Source: Paenibacillus sp. PvR098 (GTDB lineage Bacteria; Bacillota; Bacilli; Paenibacillales; NBRC-103111). Taken from it: a DNA stretch of 64,000 nt. Shown piece by piece: positions 35,158-43,757 of this stretch; the stretch's first letter is position 1, and each line of letters starts with the position of its first letter. The translations under genes were made by a program, and so were the position numbers. The notes beneath the pieces were generated by a model. The model searched no databases. It saw only the letters and a program-made list of their open reading frames with translations, and had not been told where the DNA came from. Location of the stretch: the NCBI RefSeq assembly GCF_017833255.1, contig NZ_JAFIBU010000001.1, positions 1,674,001-1,738,000 on the forward strand, in the 5' to 3' direction.

Positions 35158-35382
35158 ATGGGCGCTTTGTCCCCCATGCATATTCTTTTGATTGCTCTTG
35201 TTGCTCTGCTCCTGTTCGGACCGAACAAGCTTCCTGAGCTCGGGCGCGGTTTCGGCCGCATGTTTCGAGAATTTAAAGACGCTACGAACGGAAACGAAGG
35301 GAACGCAAATGAGGTCCCGCGCGATATGAATCCCGCAAAAAAAGAGTTGGCCCCATCTAACGAAAAACCATCTGCCCACTAG
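35158..35382 (+). CDS. tatA: Twin-arginine translocase subunit TatA/E
   Basis: The protein (74 aa) has a short N-terminal membrane helix (residues 7-20), the hinge FGPNKLPELGRGFGRMFREFK, and an acidic/polar tail. It makes the pore for folded twin-arginine proteins with TatC. No tatC is adjacent, so it is a solitary copy. GGAGGTG precedes ATG 35158. Its stop overlaps the stop of the convergent MFS gene. Confidence 0.93.
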   Translation: MGALSPMHILLIALVALLLFGPNKLPELGRGFGRMFREFKDATNGNEGNANEVPRDMNPAKKELAPSNEKPSAH

Positions 35383-35399
35383 GCCAGATGGTTTTTTTT
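35363..35399. terminator. Bidirectional terminator between tatA and MFS gene
   Basis: AAACCATCTG pairs with CAGATGGTTT; eight T follow on the plus strand and about five on the minus strand. It lies over the overlapping stop codons. Confidence 0.85.
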
Positions 35400-36536
35400 G
35401 TGTTGATATACATGAGTGCCCAGCAGTAAAACCGCGGCTATACAAGTCATTCCTGCTCCAAAAATATACATGTAGGCCCCGCCCCATTCGTCCTTGATCC
35501 AACCACCGATGAATCCCCCGGTGATACCGGACAACCCGAGAAAGACCATGGACAGCATGGATTGTCCTGTAGACTGCAGCTCCTGAGGAACAAGCCGAGC
35601 AACATATTGTACCGCTACAATCCAGAACACAGCAAAGGTAATCGAGTGCGTCGCCTGAAGGAACATTAGCGTGAACGGATCCGTAATCCAGCCATAGGCC
35701 AGCCAACGTACCGTATAGAGCACCGCCACAATCCCCAGGAGCGCCAGCTCATGAAACCTGTGCATATACCGGCCGAGCAGCGCAAAGGTCGGGATTTCAC
35801 TGGCCGCAGCGAAGGCCCATGCCCAACCGGCCATCGTATTCGTAGCGCCCAGATCTTTAAGATAAAGCACGAACATAACGTCGTTCATCCGGTGCGGAAT
35901 GGTAAGCAGGAACACGAGCAGCAGAAACCAAAGAAAATGGACGTTTCGAAACAAGCTCGTGAAGGAACGGAGCGACACCCGCGGTGCAGCGCTTCGTTCA
36001 TCCTTCAAAAAGAGCAGCAGCAGCAAAGGCAGCAGCCATATGCTCCAGTACAGGTAAGGAATGTTTTGAAGACCCCCGAGCGCCTGCAGGATGAATCCGC
36101 TTGAGACGGCCAGCAGGGTGAACCCGACGGAGCCCCACAATCGGATCGAGCCATAGCTGACCCCCGCTTGTACCGCCGATTTGATGGATATCGTATCGAG
36201 CAGCGGAGTCGACGAAAGCATGAAAAAGTAGAGCAGCAGCATAAACAACAAAGCGAAAGAATAGCTGGTCGTCGTAAAAATCCCTATGCTGGACAGTACC
36301 GTCATCCCCCAAAGACCGAAGATGATCAGCTTCAACGTCTGATAGCGGTCACTCAAGTAGCCCCACATCGGTTGGGCGAAGATCGTCACGAACGGCCCGA
36401 TCATCATCAGCAGTCCGATTTGTGATGATGAGTAGCCCCTGCCCTCGAAGTAAATGGGCAAAAAGGGCATAAGCACTGCGCTTGTCGCATAGTATGAAAA
36501 ATTAAGTCCCCGCAGTGTCCAAAGTTGTTCCTTCAT
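35379..36536 (-). CDS. MFS transporter (LacY/NupG-like, MFS_1_like)
   Basis: The 385-aa protein has about 12 membrane helices. MWGYLSDRYQTLK is the loop 2-3 motif, and YGSIRLWGSVGF plus HRMNDVMFVLYLKDLGA mark the nucleoside/sugar-type subgroup. The carrier at 43754 is a clear paralogue (VWGSIGFA, HRFNDGFLALYLQSLGA). The substrate is unknown. GAGG lies upstream of ATG 36536. Its stop TAG and the tatA stop TAG share the bases CTAG. Confidence 0.88.
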   Translation of the reverse strand: MKEQLWTLRGLNFSYYATSAVLMPFLPIYFEGRGYSSSQIGLLMMIGPFVTIFAQPMWGYLSDRYQTLKLIIFGLWGMTVLSSIGIFTTTSYSFALLFMLLLYFFMLSSTPLLDTISIKSAVQAGVSYGSIRLWGSVGFTLLAVSSGFILQALGGLQNIPYLYWSIWLLPLLLLLFLKDERSAAPRVSLRSFTSLFRNVHFLWFLLLVFLLTIPHRMNDVMFVLYLKDLGATNTMAGWAWAFAAASEIPTFALLGRYMHRFHELALLGIVAVLYTVRWLAYGWITDPFTLMFLQATHSITFAVFWIVAVQYVARLVPQELQSTGQSMLSMVFLGLSGITGGFIGGWIKDEWGGAYMYIFGAGMTCIAAVLLLGTHVYQHKKNHLA

Positions 36537-36693
36537 CCAATATCGATCCTCTTTACTTTATATTTACGCGGGATGATCCTACCCATCGACAAAATGCGTC
36601 AAAACTCTCTATCGGACAACCGGCTATCCTATTATAATATCAGAATAGACCCTAGGTATATAGATAGAATAACTGCCAAGGAGAGACTAGAAA

Positions 36694-37472
36694 ATGGAAC
36701 TTATATTGGCTGCATTCCTACTCGCCTGGGGTGGGGTTAGCGCCGAGCATCCGAATGTCACCTTCGAGCAGATGGCGCAAGCATCCCTGGATTCGAAAAA
36801 TGCCTCAGCACGGCAAGCGCTGCCAAGCGGCAGCCCCGAAGACCGATTAAAGCCAGTAAACATGCAGGACCCTCAGCAAGACGCTCCAAAGATAAAAGGC
36901 GTCTATGCCACCGCTCACAGCGCCGGCGGTTCCCGGATGAATACATTGCTGGAGCTCATGGACATACAGAGCTGAACTCGCTCGTTATCGACGTGAAGGA
37001 CGATTGGGGCTATATCACATACGATACCGGTAACCCGGAATTACTGGCCATGGACACAACCAAAAAGATCATTCGCCCATGCCCCAACTGATGAATGCGC
37101 TTACGGAGCACGAAATTTATCCGATTGCACGCATCGTGATTTTTAAAGATACGGTATTAGCCAATAAACGGCCTGATCTTTCATTCGTTCATCAAGACGG
37201 ATCCGTCTGGGGAAACAGCAAACATACCCCGGAAAGCTTCGTCAATCCTTATAAAAAGGAATACGCTGAAAAAGCTGGAGCCACTTCAGGAATGGAAGCC
37301 GGTCGTGCGGCCCTGGATTCAGGATTTCACCGCGGCCTGGATTCCCGGTCATATCCGGTACGGGTAGACGGAAATCGAGGAACAAATCCGCGCGCTCAAG
37401 GACCACGGCATTGAAGAGTTTCTTCTATGGAATGCCGTGAACACATACACCCCTGGCGTTATTTACGAATAG
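36694..37472 (+). pseudogene. DUF4015 glycoside-hydrolase-like pseudogene
   Basis: Pieces of one protein occur in changing frames. The frame from ATG 36694 (GGAGAG site, N-terminal hydrophobic segment) reads to KGVYATAHSAGGSRMNTLLELMD and stops at 36975. A second frame gives ELNSLVIDVKDDWGYITYD and stops near 37092. A third (37079 on) gives EHEIYPIARIVIFKDTVLANKRPDLSF up to FVNPYKKEY. A fourth gives VVRPWIQDFTAAWIPGHIRYG, an amber stop, then IRALKDHGIEEFLLWNAVNTYTPGVIYE. All match the DUF4015 glycosidase-like barrel. About 130 residues, including the expected catalytic DYVRFP region, are missing. The gene is dead. Confidence 0.88.
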
Positions 37473-37529
37473 CACCATGAGACCCGATACCGGATTTACC
37501 AGCGTCGGGCCTTCTTGTCTCATCGAAGG

Positions 37530-38234
37530 CTACCCGCTGGCTGCCCCGCTCCTCATTCCGATATTCGGAATTTGCCAATCGATGGGCGGGTTTCCGATGC
37601 TTTGAAGAAAAGCATTGGCGCTTGAAAACGGTCTGCTCCCAAAAAAACCTCGGTGTGCAGATAATGGACTCGGATGTACAGAGCGAAGAATGCAGTGGCG
37701 ACCTTCTGTGATCAGCTCCATTTTTTTCTGGGCATGGCTTCCCCACAAAATAAATACCACCGGCTCCTCCCTCTGGTTTAGAAGGCGAATGACCCGGTCT
37801 GTAAAGGACTCCCAGCCTTTTCCTTTATGCGAATTCGCCTCTCCTGCCCGTACGGTCAGCACCGTGTTAAGCAGCAGCACCCCCTGCTCCGCCCAGCGAA
37901 CCAAATAACCGTTATCCGGGATCGTGTAGCCCAGATCGCTTTTTAGTTCCTTAAACATATTCTGAAGAGACGGAGGCGCAGGCATGCCGGGCTTGACGGA
38001 GAAGCTAAGCCCATGAGCCTGTCCTGGGCCGTGGTAAGGATCTTGTCCCAAAATGACGACCTTCGTATCTGCGTAGGATGTATAATGAAGCGCATTAAAA
38101 ATATCATGCATAATCGGATACACCGTATGCAAGCCATATTCCTGCTTTAAAAACTGCTCCAGCCCGATAAAGTAGGCCTCCTGAAATTCCTCGCCGAGCA
38201 AGTCTGCCCAATCGTTTTTCAGTATTGCGCCCAT
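37530..38234 (-). CDS. ung: Uracil-DNA glycosylase, family 1
   Basis: This 234-aa enzyme removes uracil from DNA in base excision repair. [17 protein letters not shown] holds the catalytic aspartate and water-activating loop, [17 protein letters not shown] the uracil pocket and [13 protein letters not shown] the DNA-intercalating loop with the catalytic histidine. AAAGGAGGG precedes ATG 38234. Confidence 0.96.
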   Translation of the reverse strand: MGAILKNDWADLLGEEFQEAYFIGLEQFLKQEYGLHTVYPIMHDIFNALHYTSYADTKVVILGQDPYHGPGQAHGLSFSVKPGMPAPPSLQNMFKELKSDLGYTIPDNGYLVRWAEQGVLLLNTVLTVRAGEANSHKGKGWESFTDRVIRLLNQREEPVVFILWGSHAQKKMELITEGRHCILRSVHPSPLSAHRGFFGSRPFSSANAFLQSIGNPPIDWQIPNIGMRSGAASG

Positions 38235-38278
38235 ATAGGCACGCCCTCCTTTATACCCTATTCCTTTACTTGACTAGT

Positions 38279-38488
38279 TTAGCTGCGTGTGCTCTCGATG
38301 ACATATCCGGCACCTTTGACCGCTCTCTTTTTCTCTATAATGCTGGCTTCAAGCACTTCCGGAGTGCGTACAAAATGGCGCACAAGCAGCTCCTCTAACC
38401 CGTCGAACGCCTGCTCATCGTTTTCTGCCATCACGACGAGATGAATCGGTTGCTCTTTTAACTCGACTTCCATTTTGTAAATAAACAT
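38279..38488 (-). CDS. DUF3906 small protein
   Basis: The 69-aa protein matches DUF3906 in outline: MFIYKMEVELKEQPIHLVVMAENDEQAF, a central helix, and KKRAVKGAGYVIES. It is a small alpha/beta protein of unknown role seen in Bacillales. GGGAGGG precedes ATG 38488. It is 44 bases upstream of ung, likely in the same transcript. Confidence 0.75.
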   Translation of the reverse strand: MFIYKMEVELKEQPIHLVVMAENDEQAFDGLEELLVRHFVRTPEVLEASIIEKKRAVKGAGYVIESTRS

Positions 38489-38669
38489 TGCTGGTTTCCC
38501 TCCCGGAACGAAAAAATGACTGATTCACCCATCCTACCGAAAACGGCTAAAAGAAGCAAGCTAAGCTAACGTCCAAACGTACGGCGTCTTCCTTGCAACC
38601 GTTCACGGCTATCCGCTACAATGAGGTTACCTGCTTTACATCTTTACTTGATGCTGCAATGATTAGGGA

Positions 38670-39122
38670 GTGATTGTTATACTGGCTGTAGGTACAAAAG
38701 CCCCGTCCTTTTCGGCGGAAAGCACGAAGGGCATGATTCAACTCGAAGACGAGTTGGGCAAACGACCAATCGTTCTCATTTTTTATCCTAAGGACGAGAC
38801 GCCCATCTGTACGAAGCAGCTATGTGCTGTCCGCGACTCCAAGGCTCACTACGCCAAGTACAACGCGTTGGTGCTTGGGGTAAACCCCGGGTCGCTGGAG
38901 GAGCATCACCTGTTTGCCAACAAATTCATGTACGACTTTCCGCTCGTCACGGATCGGGATGAAAGCATTCGGAAGCAGTACGATGTTGGGCAAACCCTAT
39001 TCGGACTTCTCGGTCAACAGCGCATCGTTTATGTCATCGGCCGGAATGGAACGATCGTATACGCCAAGAAAGGCAATCGTCCTACCGCTGAAATTTTGGA
39101 AGCGCTGGAGCTGCAGCCATAG
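38670..39122 (+). CDS. Bcp-type peroxiredoxin
   Basis: The protein (150 aa as a GTG start) has an AhpC/TSA fold with YPKDETPICTKQLCAVRD: peroxidatic cysteine in PICT and resolving cysteine five residues later, the Bcp/PrxQ arrangement. It reduces hydroperoxides with thioredoxin. The start is uncertain: GTG 38670 overlaps the AGGGAG site, while ATA 38679 or CTG 38682 would be correctly spaced, and homologues begin near LAVGTKAPSF. Confidence 0.85.
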   Translation: MIVILAVGTKAPSFSAESTKGMIQLEDELGKRPIVLIFYPKDETPICTKQLCAVRDSKAHYAKYNALVLGVNPGSLEEHHLFANKFMYDFPLVTDRDESIRKQYDVGQTLFGLLGQQRIVYVIGRNGTIVYAKKGNRPTAEILEALELQP

Positions 39123-39128
39123 TTGATG

Positions 39129-39179
39129 AAAAAAAATAGGCATTCCCTCCCCTTTATCCGGAGAGTGAATGCTTTTTTT
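39129..39179. terminator. Bidirectional terminator between peroxiredoxin and pfkA
   Basis: GCATTC and GAATGC form the outer stem with CTC/GAG inside. T runs follow on both strands. Confidence 0.85.
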
Positions 39180-39188
39180 GCTCCATGA

Positions 39189-40154
39189 TTACTGTGAAAG
39201 ACGTTTCGCTAGCTCGTAGAGCTCCATGTTGAATTCCTTCTTGGAATTCACCACCAGATCAATATCCGTTACGGCCAGCTCACCCTTGAAAATGCCGCAC
39301 GCTTTGCCAGAGACTCCCTCCAGAAGCTTGCGCACCGCGAAATCGCCAAGGTTGCCCGCCAAAATCCGGTCGTTATGCGTCGGCGTTCCGCCTCGCTGAA
39401 TATGCCCAAGTACCGTCACGCGCGGCTCAATGCCGTTGCGCTTCGTAATTTCCGCAGCAATATCTTCTCCTTTGCCGACACCTTCAGCTACGATGATGAT
39501 ACTGTGACGTTTGCCCATTTTGAAATTCTCGGACATCCGGTTTGCGATCTCATCAAGATTATACGGAACCTCCGGTACCAGTATCGTCTCGGCACCGCTG
39601 GCAAGACCCGAATACAATGCAATGTCTCCGCAATGACGACCCATCACCTCAACGACGGAGGAGCGTTCATGCGAGCTCATCGTGTCGCGAATTTTGTTGA
39701 TGGCGTCCACTACAATACTGACGGCCGTATCAAAGCCGATCGTAAAATCTGTGTAAGGAATGTCGTTATCGATCGTGCCCGGCAAGCCCATCGTTTTGAT
39801 CCCAAGCTTGCTCAGCTTGTTAGCCCCCTGATAGGAGCCGTCTCCACCGATGACTACCAGGCCGTCTATCCCCCGCTTGCGCAGGTTATCCGCTCCGAGC
39901 TGCTGCCCTTCCGGGGTCAAAAACTCCTTACAACGGGCCGTCTGCAGAATCGTGCCGCCGCGTTGAATGATGTCACCCACGCTTCGCAGATCCATTTCAC
40001 GAATATCATCGTTTATGAGCCCAGCGTAACCGCGTTGAACGGCGAATACCTCCAGACCGTGAAACAAGCCGCTGCGCACCACAGCCCGGACGGCTGCGTT
40101 CATCCCTTGCGAATCGCCACCGCTTGTAAGTACTGCAATTTTTTTAACCGACAT
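39189..40154 (-). CDS. pfkA: 6-phosphofructokinase
   Basis: This 321-aa ATP-dependent enzyme phosphorylates fructose 6-phosphate in glycolysis. GGDSQGMNAAVR is the ATP site, GGDGSYQGA the glycine-rich loop and TIDNDIPYTDFTIGFDTA holds the catalytic aspartate; VEVMGRHCGDIAL and GGTPTHNDR complete the family pattern. AAGGAGG precedes ATG 40154. It follows ytpB by 48 bases, so it may be partly expressed from that operon; pyk is not next to it, unlike in Bacillus. Confidence 0.96.
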   Translation of the reverse strand: MSVKKIAVLTSGGDSQGMNAAVRAVVRSGLFHGLEVFAVQRGYAGLINDDIREMDLRSVGDIIQRGGTILQTARCKEFLTPEGQQLGADNLRKRGIDGLVVIGGDGSYQGANKLSKLGIKTMGLPGTIDNDIPYTDFTIGFDTAVSIVVDAINKIRDTMSSHERSSVVEVMGRHCGDIALYSGLASGAETILVPEVPYNLDEIANRMSENFKMGKRHSIIIVAEGVGKGEDIAAEITKRNGIEPRVTVLGHIQRGGTPTHNDRILAGNLGDFAVRKLLEGVSGKACGIFKGELAVTDIDLVVNSKKEFNMELYELAKRLSQ

Positions 40155-40202
40155 GATGATTCCTCCTTGTTGATTAAGCACACCATAAATATTTCGACAT
40201 CG

Positions 40203-41270
40203 TTACGAAGTTTTGCGAATCCAGATGCTATTAATGAGGAAAAACATCCGCATTAGCGGGCTGTCCTTCATCAATTGCCTGGACACTTGTTTGACCTGCC
40301 GCTGCTTGCTGACCTTCGGATCGGACAGGTAAAGCGCAAGAAGACCCTCGATGATCATCCGGTGAAAGGGCCCATGTTCCAGCCGTACCGATTTATGCTT
40401 GGCCTCCGTTACGATGAGCGCAATCCGCTCAACGGCTCTGTCCATATTGTCGTAATAGCTGCAAAAATTAAGGTCGCCGCCCACTACGTCTTCTTCCTGG
40501 TCAATCAAATAGTCGAGTAAAATATGCAATCCGCAAATATACGGAAAGTATGCGTCACGGATATTCCGTACGGTTCCCGGACAAAGACGGGGTTCAGACG
40601 CCGCCAGGAACAGCATAAATACGCCCAAGGTAGATCCCGTCGCAGCGGCGAATTCATTCCATCCGATGGAGGGATAACGTTCCCGGTGCAGCTCCCACCA
40701 AGACAGCAGCGCTTCCTCGCGCAAAGGCTTGGCCATATGTTTATACACTTGAAGATCGCAATACAAACCGACGAGCTCCCGAACGGAAGAGGCTGCCGGC
40801 GCATAGGACGGAAGCAATCGAATGCTAGCTTGGCATGTTTTGACAAGCTCGTTCAAGTAGCCTCCGTCGTCCCGCTCCTCGCGAAATTCGTAATAATCGT
40901 GCAGCGGCTCCGCCGGATCTACCGCATCAAGCATCGACTGGTGCAGCCGCCGAAAATCGTTAGGATCGAGCGAAGTGCTCCGATCACACAAATTATCCAA
41001 ATAATCGCTGATCGTTTGATAGGCAACAATCAATGGAATGAGCATGTGCCGCATAGACAAATTCGCCGCGGCATACACGGCCCCGCCTTCACAGTGAAAT
41101 TGCTTTGAGCGTAAGCTGGCTAGCGCCTGCTTACGCAGCTCCGGATCCGGGATCTCTTCGGCCTTGGAACGCCAATGACCAAGCTGCTCCCTGACACCGG
41201 GAAGAACGTAGCGATAGACGCGGAGCATCAGCTGCAGCGGGTTGCGGGGGACTTGGGGACTGCGTTTCAC
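40203..41270 (-). CDS. ytpB: YtpB-type tetraprenyl-beta-curcumene synthase (DUF2600)
   Basis: The 355-aa protein has the DUF2600 pattern: FHCEGGAVYAAA, an aspartate-rich DYLDNLCDRS (about 90-99) and LLDYLIDQEEDVVGGDLNFC (about 230-249), both likely magnesium-diphosphate sites. YtpB cyclises a C35 prenyl diphosphate into a sesquarterpene membrane lipid precursor. It starts at GTG 41270 with GGAG 15 bases away; a CTG at 41279 would have a better spacing. The end of the preceding gene overlaps the SD. It is third in a four-gene operon ending with pfkA. Confidence 0.85.
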   Translation of the reverse strand: MKRSPQVPRNPLQLMLRVYRYVLPGVREQLGHWRSKAEEIPDPELRKQALASLRSKQFHCEGGAVYAAANLSMRHMLIPLIVAYQTISDYLDNLCDRSTSLDPNDFRRLHQSMLDAVDPAEPLHDYYEFREERDDGGYLNELVKTCQASIRLLPSYAPAASSVRELVGLYCDLQVYKHMAKPLREEALLSWWELHRERYPSIGWNEFAAATGSTLGVFMLFLAASEPRLCPGTVRNIRDAYFPYICGLHILLDYLIDQEEDVVGGDLNFCSYYDNMDRAVERIALIVTEAKHKSVRLEHGPFHRMIIEGLLALYLSDPKVSKQRQVKQVSRQLMKDSPLMRMFFLINSIWIRKTS

Positions 41271-41275
41271 GGAAA

Positions 41276-41872
41276 TCAGAATAACACTCCTTCTCCGCCG
41301 CTGCGGACATACCCATAGTGTAGGAGCTTACGCATTTCGAGCCATTGTATATGCCTCAGGAGTTCTTCCCCATGCTCGTCATTAGCCTTCGTAACTTGAT
41401 ACTCCACCAGATCCACAAACTGGGCCGGATCGTAGCCTTTCCCCGATGACCATTTTTCCAGCTGCTGCTTGAGCAGCTCGCTTTGGACATCATCCAAACC
41501 CGATTGCCTTATATAAGCAAACGCCTCTATTGCCACATCATCGTAAATCGGATGGACGCCCGCCATGCGAATCCAATACTTCGCATTACTGTAATCACCC
41601 TCCATCCGGTGCATGATGGCGTGCCAATAGCTTCCAGTCGGCGTGTGAATATCCTGGGAAATGGTATATGATGGATCCAAACTTTCATTAAACAAATGCA
41701 AGCCTGCTTTGACAGTAAGCGCATAGGAATGTCGTTCGCCTTCGAATCCGTCCAGAGAAAGCTTCGCAATCTTGACATCCGTCAAATCGTCAAGCTCCTC
41801 CGTAGGATACAGCGAAGGCTTGTGAATCGCCAGCTTCGCAGCAAGCCTGTAGAAGCTTTCAGTCCAACTCAA
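41276..41872 (-). CDS. Protein of unknown function upstream of ytpB
   Basis: The protein (198 aa) starts at TTG 41872 behind GGAGG. It is soluble and rich in aromatic residues. The centre (DIHTPTGSYWHAIMHRMEGDYSNAKYWIR in part) has a striking conserved-looking block with histidines and a GSYWHAIMHR core, which I recall from uncharacterised bacterial proteins; no function is established. Its last codons hold the ribosome site of ytpB, so the two are coupled. Confidence 0.75.
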   Translation of the reverse strand: MSWTESFYRLAAKLAIHKPSLYPTEELDDLTDVKIAKLSLDGFEGERHSYALTVKAGLHLFNESLDPSYTISQDIHTPTGSYWHAIMHRMEGDYSNAKYWIRMAGVHPIYDDVAIEAFAYIRQSGLDDVQSELLKQQLEKWSSGKGYDPAQFVDLVEYQVTKANDEHGEELLRHIQWLEMRKLLHYGYVRSGGEGVLF

Positions 41873-41908
41873 GCTCCAACCTCCTCATATCCAAGCGAAT
41901 GGGATATA

Positions 41909-42226
41909 TTAGTGATGAGCTGCTCCCACGGCCATGTCCTGATGAACCCTAAACCACAGATGAAGTTCATTGATCGTACTGGCCAGCTCCGCTATTTCAC
42001 TGTTTAATCGGCAGGAAACGGCAAAATTATCTTCCACATGAAGCTGATCCTGCTTGGCGATGATCATCGTCTCCAGCCGCATGATGCGATCGGGGATCAT
42101 GCCACGGATGACCTCCCAGCGCAATAGGATATCCGCTTGCTCCTGTTCACTGTAATCTTCAAAATCCTTCTCCAATTGAGGCAGCGGTATACCGAGTCGC
42201 TCATCCATTATAAAATCGTAAGACAT
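41909..42226 (-). CDS. Hypothetical helical protein at the head of the ytpB operon
   Basis: The 105-aa protein is mostly helical (EKDFEDYSEQEQADILLRWE and DRIMRLETMIIAKQDQL), with no signal peptide, cysteine pair or known motif. AAAGGTGG lies upstream of ATG 42226. It heads the minus operon that continues through an unknown gene to ytpB and pfkA. Confidence 0.7.
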   Translation of the reverse strand: MSYDFIMDERLGIPLPQLEKDFEDYSEQEQADILLRWEVIRGMIPDRIMRLETMIIAKQDQLHVEDNFAVSCRLNSEIAELASTINELHLWFRVHQDMAVGAAHH

Positions 42227-42392
42227 CTCTGTTCCACCTTTCTATTCCGGAATCACCGCAAAAGGCGCTGACAGTTTATCTATAATAATGTATCATGAAC
42301 GCTCCACTGCTTCCAGTGGAAAAACAAATTTTTCTCCCCTGCCACGCCGGTTCGTGATATAATGTGTGACATGTGAAAAGAGGGAAGCCTTC

Positions 42393-43757
42393 ATGAATGA
42401 ATCGGAACAAGCTCGCATCACGTTTCGGCAGCTGCTCGCATTCTTCCTTCCGCTCGGATTTTCGGCGAGCTTGGTAACCATTTCTCATGTCATTATTAAC
42501 AGCACTTTGGCGCGTTCAGCTCAACCAGAACTCATCATTGCCGCTTACGCTTTGCCGATGAGCATTCTGGGTATTACCGAGAGACCTGCCGTTCTTCTGC
42601 GGCAAACCTGTTCGGCGCTCGTTCGCGACAGACAATCGTTCCGGGCCATGTCGCTCGTCGGCTTCTATGTGCTTGGCTCCGTATCTCTTATCGGTCTATT
42701 CATCAGCTACACCCCTGTTGGCCCATGGGTGTTTTTGCGTTTGTTCGGAGCGGAGGAAAGCATGATCGGTCCGATGATCGAGGTGTATCGTGTGCTGATG
42801 TTTGTCAGTATTTTTTCAGGCATCCGCTGCATTTTTCACGGTATCATCATCTATAATATGCGCACCAAGTGGCTAACCATCGGCATGCTTATCCGTTTGG
42901 TCGGCATGTACTCGCTCTCGCTGTACTTTATACAGACAGGGGTCACGAGCGCAACGGTCGGCGCAATCCTCTTCCTCAGCGGGATGATGATTGAAGCGGC
43001 TGTCAGCTTTTGGGAAGGCCGTTCTTTGCTGCGTAAGGTTATTCCGGAGAAGCTGCCTGAGCATCCTATTGAGAAGCCTGCGCAAATCTTCGGATTCTAT
43101 AAGCCGCTGTTGTACTCGTCTTTCATTGCGGTCATATCGGGACCTGCGATCAACGCGTTTCTTGGCAAAACGACGGATATTCAACTCTCTATCGCTGCCT
43201 TTGCCATTGCAGCCAGCTTAACGCAGCTCGTTATAAGCTTTTTTACTTATGTGCATCAGCTCGTATTGAATTTTTACCGCAAGGATCCGCGGATGGTGCT
43301 TCGCTTTACGCTAATGATAGCTTTGATCCCAGGCGTGCTGCTCGCCGTATTGTCCTACACCCCCGCCGGTCCTTGGTTCATGGAGTATGTGATGGGTGTG
43401 AACGAGAGGCTGCTGCACGCGAGTCTTTCTACGCTCCGTGTATTTATGATCATGACCCTTATTTTTCCTTGGCTGGATTATGGGAACGGGCTGCTGATGC
43501 TGCACGGTCAAACGAAGGTGATGGTATGGTCTCAGGCTGCAAACGTATGCACAACCTTGTTGGCCTTATTTCTGTGCATTGCACTTAGTCCCGCTTGGAA
43601 CGGGATGATCGGCGCCTTGGCACAGTCTCTCGGTATAGCTGCAGAAGCTGCGGTCGTATGGTACGTCATTCGGGAGACGTTCAAGGCGCAGGGGAAAATA
43701 CCCGGACCGCCGAAGCCTTTTGCCAGAAACACAAAAGAATTGAGTGAAAACGTATGA
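42393..43757 (+). CDS. MATE/MOP-superfamily-like membrane exporter
   Basis: The protein (454 aa) has 12 to 13 predicted membrane helices in two similar halves. It resembles MOP flippases and multidrug exporters (RQLLAFFLPLGFSASLVTISHVIINSTLARS at the N-terminus, given in part; GFYKPLLYSSFIAVISGPAINAF at the second half). It lacks a clear subfamily motif, so the substrate (lipid-linked or drug) is open. ATG 42393 follows AGAGGGAAG. Its stop overlaps the start of the MFS gene by four bases, so the pair is co-translated. Confidence 0.72.
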   Translation: MNESEQARITFRQLLAFFLPLGFSASLVTISHVIINSTLARSAQPELIIAAYALPMSILGITERPAVLLRQTCSALVRDRQSFRAMSLVGFYVLGSVSLIGLFISYTPVGPWVFLRLFGAEESMIGPMIEVYRVLMFVSIFSGIRCIFHGIIIYNMRTKWLTIGMLIRLVGMYSLSLYFIQTGVTSATVGAILFLSGMMIEAAVSFWEGRSLLRKVIPEKLPEHPIEKPAQIFGFYKPLLYSSFIAVISGPAINAFLGKTTDIQLSIAAFAIAASLTQLVISFFTYVHQLVLNFYRKDPRMVLRFTLMIALIPGVLLAVLSYTPAGPWFMEYVMGVNERLLHASLSTLRVFMIMTLIFPWLDYGNGLLMLHGQTKVMVWSQAANVCTTLLALFLCIALSPAWNGMIGALAQSLGIAAEAAVVWYVIRETFKAQGKIPGPPKPFARNTKELSENV

